Positions 38,767 through 46,237 of a DNA stretch of 64,000 nucleotides are shown here, one piece after another. The notes beneath the pieces were generated by a model, which was given only the letters and a program-made list of their open reading frames with translations, made no database searches and had not been told where the DNA came from. Where the stretch lies: contig NZ_BAABED010000001.1 in NCBI RefSeq assembly GCF_039539965.1, positions 310,001 through 374,000 of the forward strand, in the 5' to 3' direction. How positions within the stretch are numbered: the stretch's first letter is position 1; each line of letters starts with the position of its first letter. Position numbers and translations under genes: made by a program. This DNA is from Arthrobacter methylotrophus. GTDB taxonomy: Bacteria > Actinomycetota > Actinomycetes > Actinomycetales > Micrococcaceae.

Positions 38767-40065
38767 CTAGTGCTGCAGCAACCGCACGTGGTCCGGGTTG
38801 AGTTCCGAAACCTTGGTGACTCCAAGCAAGGCCATCGTACGGGCCATGTCCTTCTCCAGGATCTGGATGGTGCGGTCGACGCCGGCCCGGCCACCGGCCA
38901 TCAGCCCGTAGAGGTAGGCCCGGCCGATCAGCGTGAAGTCGGCACCGAGGGCCAAGGCTGCCACGATGTCCGCGCCACTCATGATGCCCGTGTCCAGGAT
39001 GACGGCGGCATTGCTGCCTTTCAGCGCGGCGGCAACCTCCGGAACGAGGTGCAGCGGAATCGGGGCCCGGTCGAGTTGGCGGCCGCCGTGGTTGGAGATG
39101 ACTACGCCGTCCGCACCGTGGTCAACCACTTTGCGGGCATCTTCGACCGTCTGGATGCCCTTGACCACCAGCTTGCCCTTCCAGGTCTCCCGCAGCCAGT
39201 CGAGGTCATCGAAGGTCAGCGTGGGATCGAACATGGAGTTGATGAGGTCCGCCACGGTGCCTGTGTAGAGGGAGAGCGAGGCGAAGGTCAGCGGTTCGTG
39301 GGTGAGGAAGTTGAACCACCAGGCGGGCCGGTAGGAGGCGTCCAGCACGGTCTTCACCGTAAGCGCCGGCGGAATGGTCATGCCGTTGCGGACATCCCGC
39401 AGCCGGGCGCCCGCGACGGCGGTGTCCACCGTGACCATGAGGGTGTCGTTTCCGGCTCGGGCGGCGCGCTCGATCAGTTCCAGGGAGCGGTCGCGGTCGG
39501 TCCACAGGTATAGCTGGAACCAATTCCGTCCGTTCGGCGCTGCCGCTGCAACGTCCTCGATGGAGGCCGTGCCCATCGTGGACAGAGTGTAGGGAATGCC
39601 TGCGGCTTCGGCAGCCTGCGATCCCGCGTACTCACCCTCTGACTGCATCATGCGCGTGAAGCCGGTGGGTGCGATGCCGAAGGGAAGCCGGGACTGCTTG
39701 CCCAGGATGGCCATGCTGAGGTCGACGCCGGAGATGTCCCGCAGGATCCCGGGCCGGAATTCGATGTCCTGGAACGCCTGGCGGGCCCGGCGAAGGGTGA
39801 TCTCCGCCTCCGCTGCACCGTCTGTGTAATCGAACGGTGCCTGGGGAGTGCGTCGCTTGGCCATGTCCCGCAGTTCCCAGATGGTGGATGCGCGGAGCAG
39901 CTTTGCCGAGTTGCTGAACTCGGGCTTCTTGAATTTCATCAGGGGCGCAAGGTCCGAATACTTGGGAACCCGGCGCTTGAGCGCGGCAGGGCGCCCGACG
40001 GCGGTGGGGACGTTCGTCGGCACCTCACCGGAAGGGGCGCTGCTCGGCTGGGCGGTCTGCGTCAT
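38767..40065 (-). CDS. lldD: FMN-dependent alpha-hydroxy acid dehydrogenase, L-lactate type
   Basis: Oxidises L-lactate (or a similar 2-hydroxy acid) to the keto acid, giving electrons to the quinone pool. The 432-residue TIM barrel has the active-site SNHGGRQLD with His at about 326, [13 protein letters not shown] and [15 protein letters not shown] of the FMN phosphate site. ATG 40065 has GGAGA upstream. It is divergent from the FadR-type regulator across two palindromic operators, which fits lactate-inducible control. Confidence 0.88.
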   Translation of the reverse strand: MTQTAQPSSAPSGEVPTNVPTAVGRPAALKRRVPKYSDLAPLMKFKKPEFSNSAKLLRASTIWELRDMAKRRTPQAPFDYTDGAAEAEITLRRARQAFQDIEFRPGILRDISGVDLSMAILGKQSRLPFGIAPTGFTRMMQSEGEYAGSQAAEAAGIPYTLSTMGTASIEDVAAAAPNGRNWFQLYLWTDRDRSLELIERAARAGNDTLMVTVDTAVAGARLRDVRNGMTIPPALTVKTVLDASYRPAWWFNFLTHEPLTFASLSLYTGTVADLINSMFDPTLTFDDLDWLRETWKGKLVVKGIQTVEDARKVVDHGADGVVISNHGGRQLDRAPIPLHLVPEVAAALKGSNAAVILDTGIMSGADIVAALALGADFTLIGRAYLYGLMAGGRAGVDRTIQILEKDMARTMALLGVTKVSELNPDHVRLLQH

Positions 40066-40088
40066 GGTGCTGTCTCCAGAGTCGACTA

Positions 40089-40103
40089 TGTGGTTGGACC
40101 ACA
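40089..40103. promoter_or_regulatory. FadR/LldR-type operator 1
   Basis: TGTGGTTGGACCACA is a near-perfect palindrome with the TGGT-N3-ACCA core of FadR-subfamily GntR operators, 24 bp upstream of the lldD start. Confidence 0.7.
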
Positions 40104-40112
40104 CTCTAGGCT

Positions 40113-40129
40113 ATGTGGTCCGACCACAT
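40113..40129. promoter_or_regulatory. FadR/LldR-type operator 2
   Basis: ATGTGGTCCGACCACAT is a perfect palindrome around a central C, 25 bp from operator 1 centre to centre and 17 bp before the regulator's start. It matches the TGGTCxGACCA consensus expected for LldR-like regulators. Confidence 0.78.
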
Positions 40130-40145
40130 CAACTACTATTTATCA

Positions 40146-40850
40146 ATGCGCACGCACGAGCTCGTCCTGGGGTGGATCGAAAAGCAATTGTCCGAGGGGC
40201 ACTTGCTGCTGGGCGGCCGGCTTCCCGCTGAGCGGGCGCTGGCCGAACAGCTGGAAGTCTCAAGGACATCGGTCCGCGAAGCCATCCGGATCCTCGAGGC
40301 AATGGGCGTCGTACGGGCGGGCGTGGGCTCAGGCAAGGACGCTGGAACGGTGGTCATCGCGGAACCGGCGGCGGCACTCGGCTCGGCGCTCCGCCTCCAT
40401 GTGGCCACGCAGCATTTGCCTGTCGCCGACATCGTGGAAACGCGGGTCCTGCTCGAATCATGGGCGGTGTCCCGCGCGAAAGCCGACGCCCCCGAACTCA
40501 AGAAAGCAGCGAGGCTCCTGGACGAAATGGACGTGAGTCCTGCCGTCGACGACTTCCTTGCGCTGGACGTGGCTTTCCACTTGGCGCTTGCGGAAGCCGC
40601 GGGAAATGCCGTGGTGAGCACCATCATGGGCTCGCTGCGTGAAGCGATTGAGGGGTACGCCGAGGCGCTCACGGCAAATCTGCCGAATTGGAAGAGCACC
40701 GCCCAGCGCCTGCGGTCCGAGCACCGCGCCATTTTGGCGGCAGTGACCGATGGCGACGGCGGCCGGGCGGCGACGCTCGTGGCCTCCCACATCGAGGGGT
40801 ACTACCGTGAGGCCGGGCTAGGGCAGGCCCCTGCGGAACCTAGGCCTTGA
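40146..40850 (+). CDS. GntR family regulator, FadR/LldR subgroup
   Basis: The 234-residue protein has an N-terminal winged HTH (LPAERALAEQLEVSRTSVRE, then AIRILEAMGVV) and an FCD ligand domain with metal-type His and Asp (ALDVAFHLALAEAAGN; SEHRAILAAVTDGDGG). It is divergent from lldD and likely represses both genes through the palindromes at 40089-40129, released by lactate. No Shine-Dalgarno precedes ATG 40146, so a short or absent leader is likely. Its 3' end overlaps that of the LacI gene by 11 bp, tail to tail. Confidence 0.88.
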   Translation: MRTHELVLGWIEKQLSEGHLLLGGRLPAERALAEQLEVSRTSVREAIRILEAMGVVRAGVGSGKDAGTVVIAEPAAALGSALRLHVATQHLPVADIVETRVLLESWAVSRAKADAPELKKAARLLDEMDVSPAVDDFLALDVAFHLALAEAAGNAVVSTIMGSLREAIEGYAEALTANLPNWKSTAQRLRSEHRAILAAVTDGDGGRAATLVASHIEGYYREAGLGQAPAEPRP

Positions 40851-41853
40851 CGGGTCCGGTGCTGCCCCTTAGCTCAATCCGCGGCGGGAAGTAGTTCGTG
40901 GGGGACGCGGCGTCGTTGGTCTGGATCTGCTCACGCATGCGCCGCCACGCAAGATCGCCGAGGTCGGAAATGGGCACGGCGGCGGTGGTCAGGGGAGGCA
41001 TGGTATAGCGGGCAAACGGCATGTCGTCGAAGCCCGTGAGCGACAAGTCTTCCGGCACGCGGATCCCACGCTGGCTCAGTCCGCTCAAGAGGCCCATCGC
41101 CGCGACGTCGTTGAAGACGAGGATGCCGGTGGCGCCGCATGAGGCGACGGCGTCGCTCGACTCGAATCCGGCGTCGAACGTGTTGCCGCCGGGAAGGAAT
41201 TGCAGTTGGACGTCCGGGAACTCTGCCTTGAACTTCTCGAGCCCGCGGAGCCGCTGCACGTTGGACGCGCTGCGGTCCGGTCCCGTCAGATAGGCAAGTT
41301 TGCGATGGCCATGCCCAACGAGATGGGCGGCAAGTTCCTGGATGCCTTGGCCATAGTCCACCACGAGGCTCGGCGTCGGAACCGACTCGGTGGTCCGGTT
41401 GATGAGGACGAGCGGGTAGAGCGTGGGGGCGAGTTCTTCGAGTTCGGCGTCGCTCATGCGAGGGGCGCAGAGGACGACGCCGTCGCAACGCCTCCGTGCT
41501 TCCCCCGCGAGGATTGCCTCTTCACTGGAGACCTCGGAAGAGTCGGCGATCAGCACGCGGTAGCCGTCGCGGGCCGCGGCAATGCTCAGCCCGCGAAGAA
41601 TGGCCTGGAATGTGGGGTTGGACAGGTCTGGAACCACGATTCCAATCGTGTCTGTTTTGCCGAGGGCCAGGCTTCGTCCGACCGGGTTCGGCTTGTATTT
41701 CAGCTCGGAGGCGGCTGCGCGAACGCGCGCAGCAATGTCCGCGTCGACGGTTGTATTACCGTTCATGACACGGGAAACGGTGGCATGCGAAACGCCGGCC
41801 ATGGATGCCACATCTGCGATGCCCACCCGCCGGCTATTTCTTCTGCCTGGCAT
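40840..41853 (-). CDS. LacI family transcriptional regulator
   Basis: The 337-residue protein has an N-terminal HTH and hinge (VGIADVASMAGVSHATVSRV, MNGNTTVDADIAARV) and a periplasmic-binding-protein-like ligand domain (TIGIVVPDLSNPTFQ; DDMPFARYTMPPLTT). AAGGAAA precedes the ATG. No sugar gene lies nearby, so the inducer is unknown. A palindrome 73 bp upstream suggests autoregulation. Confidence 0.88.
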   Translation of the reverse strand: MPGRRNSRRVGIADVASMAGVSHATVSRVMNGNTTVDADIAARVRAAASELKYKPNPVGRSLALGKTDTIGIVVPDLSNPTFQAILRGLSIAAARDGYRVLIADSSEVSSEEAILAGEARRRCDGVVLCAPRMSDAELEELAPTLYPLVLINRTTESVPTPSLVVDYGQGIQELAAHLVGHGHRKLAYLTGPDRSASNVQRLRGLEKFKAEFPDVQLQFLPGGNTFDAGFESSDAVASCGATGILVFNDVAAMGLLSGLSQRGIRVPEDLSLTGFDDMPFARYTMPPLTTAAVPISDLGDLAWRRMREQIQTNDAASPTNYFPPRIELRGSTGPVKA

Positions 41854-41925
41854 GGTTTCCTTCCTGGGCTGCCTGCTTGCTCATGGGCGGGCAACGTTGT
41901 TCTAAGGTGAAGTTTATAGTGCGCG

Positions 41926-41940
41926 GGGAAACGGTTTCCC
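41926..41940. promoter_or_regulatory. LacI-type operator
   Basis: GGGAAACGGTTTCCC is a perfect 15-bp palindrome around a central G, close to the GGAAACG-TTTCC operators of many LacI-family proteins. It lies in the lacI-like/aroG divergent region and most likely controls the LacI gene itself. Confidence 0.7.
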
Positions 41941-41961
41941 TTGATGTCGTTGCATTTCGAT

Positions 41962-41991
41962 TTGCGGACGTTGCCAAGCCGAAGCTATGGT
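41962..41991 (+). promoter_or_regulatory. Possible promoter of the DAHP synthase leader
   Basis: TTGCGG (41962-41967) and TATGGT (41986-41991) are 18 bp apart. A start site seven bases later would fall on the ATG of the leader peptide at 41998, making that peptide leaderless, which is common in actinobacteria. The match is moderate. Confidence 0.4.
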
Positions 41992-41997
41992 TTGGCT

Positions 41998-42057
41998 ATG
42001 ACTAACCGTTGGTATGCGTATTTTTCGTTGGCTCTGGAGGGGCCCGCGTCTAACTGA
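41998..42057 (+). CDS. Aromatic-rich leader peptide of DAHP synthase
   Basis: The 19-codon ORF reads MTNRWYAYFSLALEGPASN and stops at 42057. Codons 5-9 are Trp-Tyr-Ala-Tyr-Phe, that is four aromatic residues in five codons covering all three end products of the pathway. The gene downstream is the first enzyme of that pathway, so this is very probably a ribosome-sensing attenuation peptide. Hairpins follow it at 42027-42086 and 42088-42109. No Shine-Dalgarno is present. Confidence 0.75.
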   Translation: MTNRWYAYFSLALEGPASN

Positions 42058-42109
42058 CACGCATCCAACTTTCCTTCAGAGCCAACAGGGCAGAGATCAT
42101 TCTCTGCCC
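42027..42109 (+). promoter_or_regulatory. Attenuator hairpins before aroG
   Basis: Stem 1 pairs 42027-42036 (GTTGGCTCTG, within the leader ORF just after the aromatic codons) with 42077-42086 perfectly and extends inward. Stem 2 pairs GGGCAGAGA (42088-42096) with TCTCTGCCC (42101-42109) around a TCAT loop, followed by a weak T-rich stretch, and could be the terminator. CAGAG of stem 1 (42077-42081) could also pair with CTCTG of stem 2 (42102-42106), giving a possible antiterminator. The switching details are inferred. Confidence 0.6.
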
Positions 42110-42171
42110 TTCGCCATTTCCAGGCGGGCTCTGACCAGGGTCCGCTCCTCTTTCGGAACAGGACCCCTTTC

Positions 42172-43329
42172 ATGACCAGCATCGCCGCAGAGCTCGCTAC
42201 ACATCACTCCGACGCCGAGAACGCCGGCGTCGAGGCCATCGCCGCGCAGCCGACGTCGAACCTGCGCGTCAGTCGATTCGAACCGCTCCCCACACCGCAG
42301 GAAATTAGCGCTGAACTGCCGCTGGACGCGAGGGCCTCCGCCGTCGTCGAGCGTGGACGCGATGGAGTCCGCGCCATCATGGACGGCGTGGACGACCGCC
42401 TTCTGGTGATCGTGGGCCCGTGTTCCATCCACGATCCGAAAGCGGGCCTGGAATACGCGCGCCGGCTGGTCAGCCAGGCGGAGAAACACAAGGAAGACCT
42501 CCTGATCGTCATGCGGGCCTACTTCGAGAAGCCGCGCACCACGGTGGGTTGGAAAGGCCTCATCAATGATCCCCGCCTCGACGGCAGCCATGACATCGCC
42601 GCCGGGCTCCGGGCGGCGCGGGGATTCCTGCAGCAAGTCACGGCCCTGGGCCTGCCGACGGCTACCGAGTTTCTGGAACCGATCAGTCCGCAGTACATGG
42701 CCGACCTTGTTGCGTGGGGAGCCATCGGTGCCCGTACCACCGAGAGCCAGATCCACCGTCAGCTGGCCTCCGGGCTGTCCATGCCGATCGGCTTCAAGAA
42801 CGGGACCGACGGCGACCTCCAAGTAGCGATCGATGCCTGCGGTGCGTCCGCCGCCCCTCAGGCATTCTTGGGGATCGACGGCGATGGCCGCGCCGCCCTC
42901 GTTGCGACCTCGGGGAACCCGGATACCCACGTGATTCTGCGCGGTGGACGCAAGGGGCCGAATTACTCTCCGGACGATGTCGCTGCGGCCTCGGAGAAGC
43001 TCTCGGCAAAGGGGCTGAATCCCCGGCTGATCGTGGACGCGAGCCACGCCAACAGCGGCAAGAACCACCATCGCCAGGCCGAGGTTGCACTGGAGATCGG
43101 TGCCCAGCTGGAGGATGGTGCAGCGTCGCCGATCGCCGGGATCATGCTGGAAAGCTTCCTGGTGGGAGGGGCCCAGAACCTGGATGTGGAGCTGCAGCTG
43201 ACTGGCGAACAGGAGCTGGTGTACGGCCAGAGCGTTACCGACGCCTGCATGGAGTGGGACGTCACAGTGTCCGTTTTGGACCAACTGGCTGCCTCGTCCC
43301 GCAAGCGTCGGGTGGCGGCTGAGGACTAG
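42172..43329 (+). CDS. aroG: Type I 3-deoxy-7-phosphoheptulonate (DAHP) synthase
   Basis: First step of the shikimate pathway: condenses phosphoenolpyruvate with erythrose 4-phosphate. The 385-residue protein has IVGPCSIHDPKAGLEYARRL (metal Cys), MRAYFEKPRTTVGWKGLIND, GARTTESQIHRQLASGLSMP, GFKNGTDGDLQVA and DASHANSGKNHHRQ with metal His. These are the marks of the AroF/G/H type rather than the plant-like type II enzyme. The upstream leader peptide indicates control by charged aromatic tRNAs. Confidence 0.92.
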   Translation: MTSIAAELATHHSDAENAGVEAIAAQPTSNLRVSRFEPLPTPQEISAELPLDARASAVVERGRDGVRAIMDGVDDRLLVIVGPCSIHDPKAGLEYARRLVSQAEKHKEDLLIVMRAYFEKPRTTVGWKGLINDPRLDGSHDIAAGLRAARGFLQQVTALGLPTATEFLEPISPQYMADLVAWGAIGARTTESQIHRQLASGLSMPIGFKNGTDGDLQVAIDACGASAAPQAFLGIDGDGRAALVATSGNPDTHVILRGGRKGPNYSPDDVAAASEKLSAKGLNPRLIVDASHANSGKNHHRQAEVALEIGAQLEDGAASPIAGIMLESFLVGGAQNLDVELQLTGEQELVYGQSVTDACMEWDVTVSVLDQLAASSRKRRVAAED

Positions 43330-43487
43330 CCGAAACCAAGCTCTGAGTTGGCCGAAATACTTTCACTTTGGTACCTCTAGCCTCTAGAGTGTCTAGCACA
43401 TGGTTGTTTGATGGCTCAGCATCGGCACGCCAGGTAATGAATGCTGGGGGTCGCCGCTAACAGCTGAGAGCAAAGGAATATGGAGAA

Positions 43488-43700
43488 ATGTCCGCAGAGG
43501 CTAACTTCTCGAACGCGCGTTTCATGACTGTGGCTGAAGTCGCCGAAGTCCTCCGGGTTTCCAAAATGACCGTGTACCGCCTGGTCCACTCAGGAGAAAT
43601 GCCAGCCGTCCGATTTGGGCGATCATTCCGTGTCCCCGAGGAAGCAGTGGGCAACTACCTCAAAGGCGCGGTTGTCGATGGACACTCGGAGACCGCTTGA
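43488..43700 (+). CDS. Small excisionase-type helix-turn-helix protein
   Basis: The 70-residue protein is a single MerR-like/excisionase HTH: MTVAEVAEVLRVSKMTVYRL, then VHSGEMPAVRFGRSFRVPEE. There is no integrase nearby, and this small protein regularly precedes the bS22 gene in actinobacteria, so it is more likely a cellular regulator than a phage excisionase. An AAAGGAATATGGAG stretch precedes ATG 43488. The gap 43330-43487 has no gene. Confidence 0.85.
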   Translation: MSAEANFSNARFMTVAEVAEVLRVSKMTVYRLVHSGEMPAVRFGRSFRVPEEAVGNYLKGAVVDGHSETA

Positions 43701-43872
43701 GTCTTGCTGGGTTCCTTTCGGACCGGCGGTCATTGGGTACCCCCGATAGGCGGTACCCTGTTAAGGAACGTTTTACGTCATTGTAAGAATCTGTCAGTTG
43801 TAAAGTCTATTGCTCAGTTCAAGGACCTCACCCAGCAGACAGAATCTCAATCTAGTTTGGTAAGGAACTTAC

Positions 43873-43971
43873 GTGGGTTCAGTTATTAAGAAGCGCCGCA
43901 AGCGTATGGCCAAGAAGAAGCACCGCAAATTGCTTCGCAAGACTCGCCACCAGCGCCGCAACAAGAAGTAG
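43873..43971 (+). CDS. Small ribosomal protein bS22 (AURKAIP1/COX24 domain)
   Basis: The 32-residue, extremely basic protein begins MGSVIKKRRKRMAKKKHRK and ends in RRNKK. It matches the actinobacterial bS22 miniature 30S protein, also called an AURKAIP1/COX24-domain protein. GTG 43873 has TAAGGAAC six bases upstream, and a clear intrinsic terminator follows, so this is a stand-alone highly expressed unit that length-based gene calling easily misses. Confidence 0.9.
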   Translation: MGSVIKKRRKRMAKKKHRKLLRKTRHQRRNKK

Positions 43972-43991
43972 AGATACTTCCTACAGCGTGA

Positions 43992-44025
43992 ATGCCCGTC
44001 GCCTCTCGAGGCTGCGGGCATTTTT
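43992..44025 (+). terminator. Intrinsic terminator of the bS22 gene
   Basis: ATGCCCG (43992-43998) and CGGGCAT (44015-44021) enclose a GCCT/AGGC inner stem with a CTCG loop, and five T residues follow. Confidence 0.9.
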
Positions 44026-44072
44026 GCGTGCATCCCCGGCCGACGCCCGCTCACGCATGCGGCCATTTTCGA

Positions 44073-44172
44073 CGACGCCCGCTCACCTATCGCGGCAAAA
44101 CGGCAAACCCTCCTTCACGTGATGATGTGCAGGAGGGTTCCGTCATTTGGCTTCATAGGTGAGCGAGCGTCG
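44073..44172. repeat. 100-nt palindromic element with GAGCGAGCGTC core
   Basis: Outer arms 44073-44090 and 44155-44172 are 18 nt with one mismatch (left CGACGCCCGCTCACCTAT). Inner arms AACCCTCCT (44106-44114) and AGGAGGGTT (44131-44139) are perfect, and the part between also pairs loosely. A partial direct copy of the outer arm (CGACGCCCGCTCAC) lies at 44041-44054. The core GTGAGCGAGCGTCG recurs at 54550. It fills most of the gap 43972-44210. Confidence 0.7.
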
Positions 44173-44210
44173 CTGGTTAGGTGGTCATAGCTGAGCGAGG
44201 GACGTGGAAG

Positions 44211-45029
44211 CTAGGCTTTCGGGCCGCGGAACTTGGAGAAACCCCGCCACAAGCCGTAGACGGCGCCGCCGACCGTTGCGGCTTTGAGGCCCAGCGTGGC
44301 TGCCCTCCGGCCTGATCGGAAGTCATAGACGGGCCAATTGTTCTCGCGCGCATGGCGGCGTAGCTTGGCGTCGGGATTGATGCACACCGGGTGGCCCACC
44401 AGAGTGAGCAGCGGGATGTCGTTATGTGAATCGCTGTATGCCCAGCAGCGGTTCAGATCAAGGCCCTGTTCGTCCGCTACGCGCTGTACGGCCACGGCTT
44501 TGGCCGGACCGTGCAGGATCTCTCCGACCAATCGGCCTGTATACGCGCCGTCTTCAACCTCGCCCACGGTACCCAGGGCGCCCGTCAGACCGAGACGCGT
44601 GGAAATGACGGTGGCGACCTCGATGGGGGTGGCCGTCACAAGCCACACCTTCCGGCCAACACGCAGGTGCTGTTCGGCCAGGGCCTTGGTACCCGGCCAG
44701 ATCCGGGACTCGATCATCTCGTCGTAGACCTCTTCGCCCAGCTCCCTGATCTCGGACACCTTGATGCCCGCAGCAAGGACCAGCGCGGAATCCCGGACGG
44801 AATGGACGTCCTCCATCTTCTCGCCCCGGAGGACAAACTTGAACTGCTTCCAGGCGAATCCCGCAGCTTGGGAGAGGGTGAACGCCTTGCGTTCGTACAT
44901 CTTCCGTGCAACATGGAAAAGGCTGGCACCCTTCATCAGGGTGTTGTCGACGTCGAAGAATGCAGCTTCGCCGTGCTGCTGCGTTGCGGCCGGCGCGGTG
45001 GCCGCAGCGGCGTTCTTCTCGACGGGCAT
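44211..45029 (-). CDS. HAD-IB family hydrolase, SerB-like phosphatase
   Basis: The 272-residue protein has the HAD nucleophile motif DVDNTLMKG near residue 22, VWLVTATPIEVA (motif II), and AYSDSHNDIPLL (motif IV), as in phosphoserine phosphatase-like HAD-IB enzymes. The C-terminal 30 residues include a possible membrane-binding helix (GLKAATVGGAVYGLWRGF). Substrate unknown; relatives act on phosphoserine or lipid phosphates. Confidence 0.85.
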   Translation of the reverse strand: MPVEKNAAAATAPAATQQHGEAAFFDVDNTLMKGASLFHVARKMYERKAFTLSQAAGFAWKQFKFVLRGEKMEDVHSVRDSALVLAAGIKVSEIRELGEEVYDEMIESRIWPGTKALAEQHLRVGRKVWLVTATPIEVATVISTRLGLTGALGTVGEVEDGAYTGRLVGEILHGPAKAVAVQRVADEQGLDLNRCWAYSDSHNDIPLLTLVGHPVCINPDAKLRRHARENNWPVYDFRSGRRAATLGLKAATVGGAVYGLWRGFSKFRGPKA

Positions 45030-45134
45030 GCCATGAGTCTAGTCAATCGCCCGGCCCCGTGCCGTTCGCGGAGCTGCCGAAGCCTTCCGCGTCGAGTCTT
45101 CGGGCCGCGGGCGTCGAGTTGATACCTTTGAAAC

Positions 45135-45389
45135 ATGCCAAACCCCGACGTCGTGCTCCTCACCAAAGCTGACTGCCACCTGTGCGCCGCGGCGCGTGAC
45201 GCCGTCGAACGCGTGACCTCAAGCCTTGGGCTCGGGTGGACAGAACAGTCGATCGACGCCGACCCGACCCTGCGCGAGCGCTATGCCGAGGAGATTCCGG
45301 TGGTGTTCGTGGACGGAGTCCAGCGGGATTTCTGGAAGATTGATGAGGCGCGGTTGGTGCGCGTCTTGAAGAAGGCCTTGGCTGCCTGA
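45135..45389 (+). CDS. Glutaredoxin-like protein
   Basis: The 84-residue thioredoxin-fold protein has CHLC (Cys14, Cys17) after a first beta strand and IPVVFVDG (cis-Pro loop). This is the DUF836/glutaredoxin-like group. It is followed after 63 bp by rex, so the two redox-related genes may be cotranscribed. Confidence 0.85.
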   Translation: MPNPDVVLLTKADCHLCAAARDAVERVTSSLGLGWTEQSIDADPTLRERYAEEIPVVFVDGVQRDFWKIDEARLVRVLKKALAA

Positions 45390-45402
45390 ACATGCATGCA
45401 GT

Positions 45403-45434
45403 GCTTTGTTGGCAATAGAGTGGGAAAACAAAGC
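45403..45434. promoter_or_regulatory. Inverted repeat upstream of rex
   Basis: GCTTTGTT (45403-45410) and AACAAAGC (45427-45434) form a perfect 8-bp inverted repeat just before the rex ribosome site. It does not fit the classical Rex operator (TTGTGAA-N4-TTCACAA), so it may be a hairpin or another regulator's site. Confidence 0.4.
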
Positions 45435-45452
45435 GATGCAATGGAGAAGAAC

Positions 45453-46163
45453 GTGACTGCGCTGGAACCGTCCGCCGAAGCAGTACCCGGGGATGCTGTG
45501 CCTACGGACAGGGACCCTGCCGCCAAGCAAATACCACCCGCGGCCGTGGCCCGGATGACGCTCTACCTGCGCGCGCTGAATTCCCTGCTGGGCGAAGGAG
45601 TGGAACGGGTTTCCTCCGAGGCGTTGGCCGAGGCATCAGGAGTCAGCTCCTCCACTCTCCGCAAGGATCTGTCCTACGTTGGTTCGTATGGAACGCGTGG
45701 CGTGGGCTACGAGGTCCAGTATCTGAGCCGGCACATCGCGGCTGCGCTCGGCCTGACCCACGATTGGAAAGTCGCCATTGTGGGCGCCGGTAACCTTGGC
45801 AAGGCCTTGGCGCGGTACGGCGGATTCGAGTCGCGCGGTTTTGACGTGGTGGCAATCCTCGACGCAGATCCCATGATCATCGGGAACGAAGTGGGCTGGC
45901 TGCGGGTCAGCAATGCCGCGAATCTTGAAGTGGTCCTCAAACGGACCGGCGCAAACATGGTGGTGTTGGCTCTGCCCGCCGCGGTTGCCCAGGACGTCTG
46001 CGACCGAGTCATCAATGCGGGAATCCGCAGCATCCTCAGCTTTGCTCCCGTGCTGCTGCAGGTTCCACCCCATGTGAATCTGCGCAAGGTGGACATGGCC
46101 ACCGAGCTGCAGATCCTTGCGTATCACGCACAACGGGCGCAGACCCCGGGCCAGGCCGTTTAG
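45453..46163 (+). CDS. rex: Redox-sensing transcriptional repressor Rex
   Basis: Senses the NADH/NAD+ ratio and represses respiratory and fermentative genes when NADH is low. The 236-residue protein has an N-terminal winged helix (VSSEALAEASGVSSSTLRKD, LSYVGSYGTRGVGYEV) and a Rossmann domain with VAIVGAGNLGKALARYGGF and the C-terminal domain-swap helix. GTG 45453 is chosen because GGAGAAGA ends three bases before it; the frame stays open to 45396. Confidence 0.93.
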   Translation: MTALEPSAEAVPGDAVPTDRDPAAKQIPPAAVARMTLYLRALNSLLGEGVERVSSEALAEASGVSSSTLRKDLSYVGSYGTRGVGYEVQYLSRHIAAALGLTHDWKVAIVGAGNLGKALARYGGFESRGFDVVAILDADPMIIGNEVGWLRVSNAANLEVVLKRTGANMVVLALPAAVAQDVCDRVINAGIRSILSFAPVLLQVPPHVNLRKVDMATELQILAYHAQRAQTPGQAV

Positions 46164-46184
46164 GCCGGGCCGGGGTCTGCGCCC
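46135..46184 (+). terminator. Hairpin spanning the rex stop codon
   Basis: GGGCGCAGACCCCGG (46135-46149, inside the last codons of rex) pairs perfectly with 46170-46184. The 15-bp stem ends the rex message and may also end the converging gene at 46238. Confidence 0.75.
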
Positions 46185-46237
46185 ATTGCTGGTTTCGGGT
46201 TCGTGTTGTTCCAGACAGCGAGGCCGGGAACAGAAGC

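Noticed and set aside
41200..41910. 236-codon open frame on the plus strand near the LacI gene
   Set aside because: Antisense to the LacI gene, no motif, starts within the coding region.
43488..43700. Excisionase-like protein as a sign of a prophage or integrative element
   Set aside because: No integrase, attachment site or phage gene nearby; the protein regularly accompanies bS22 in actinobacteria.
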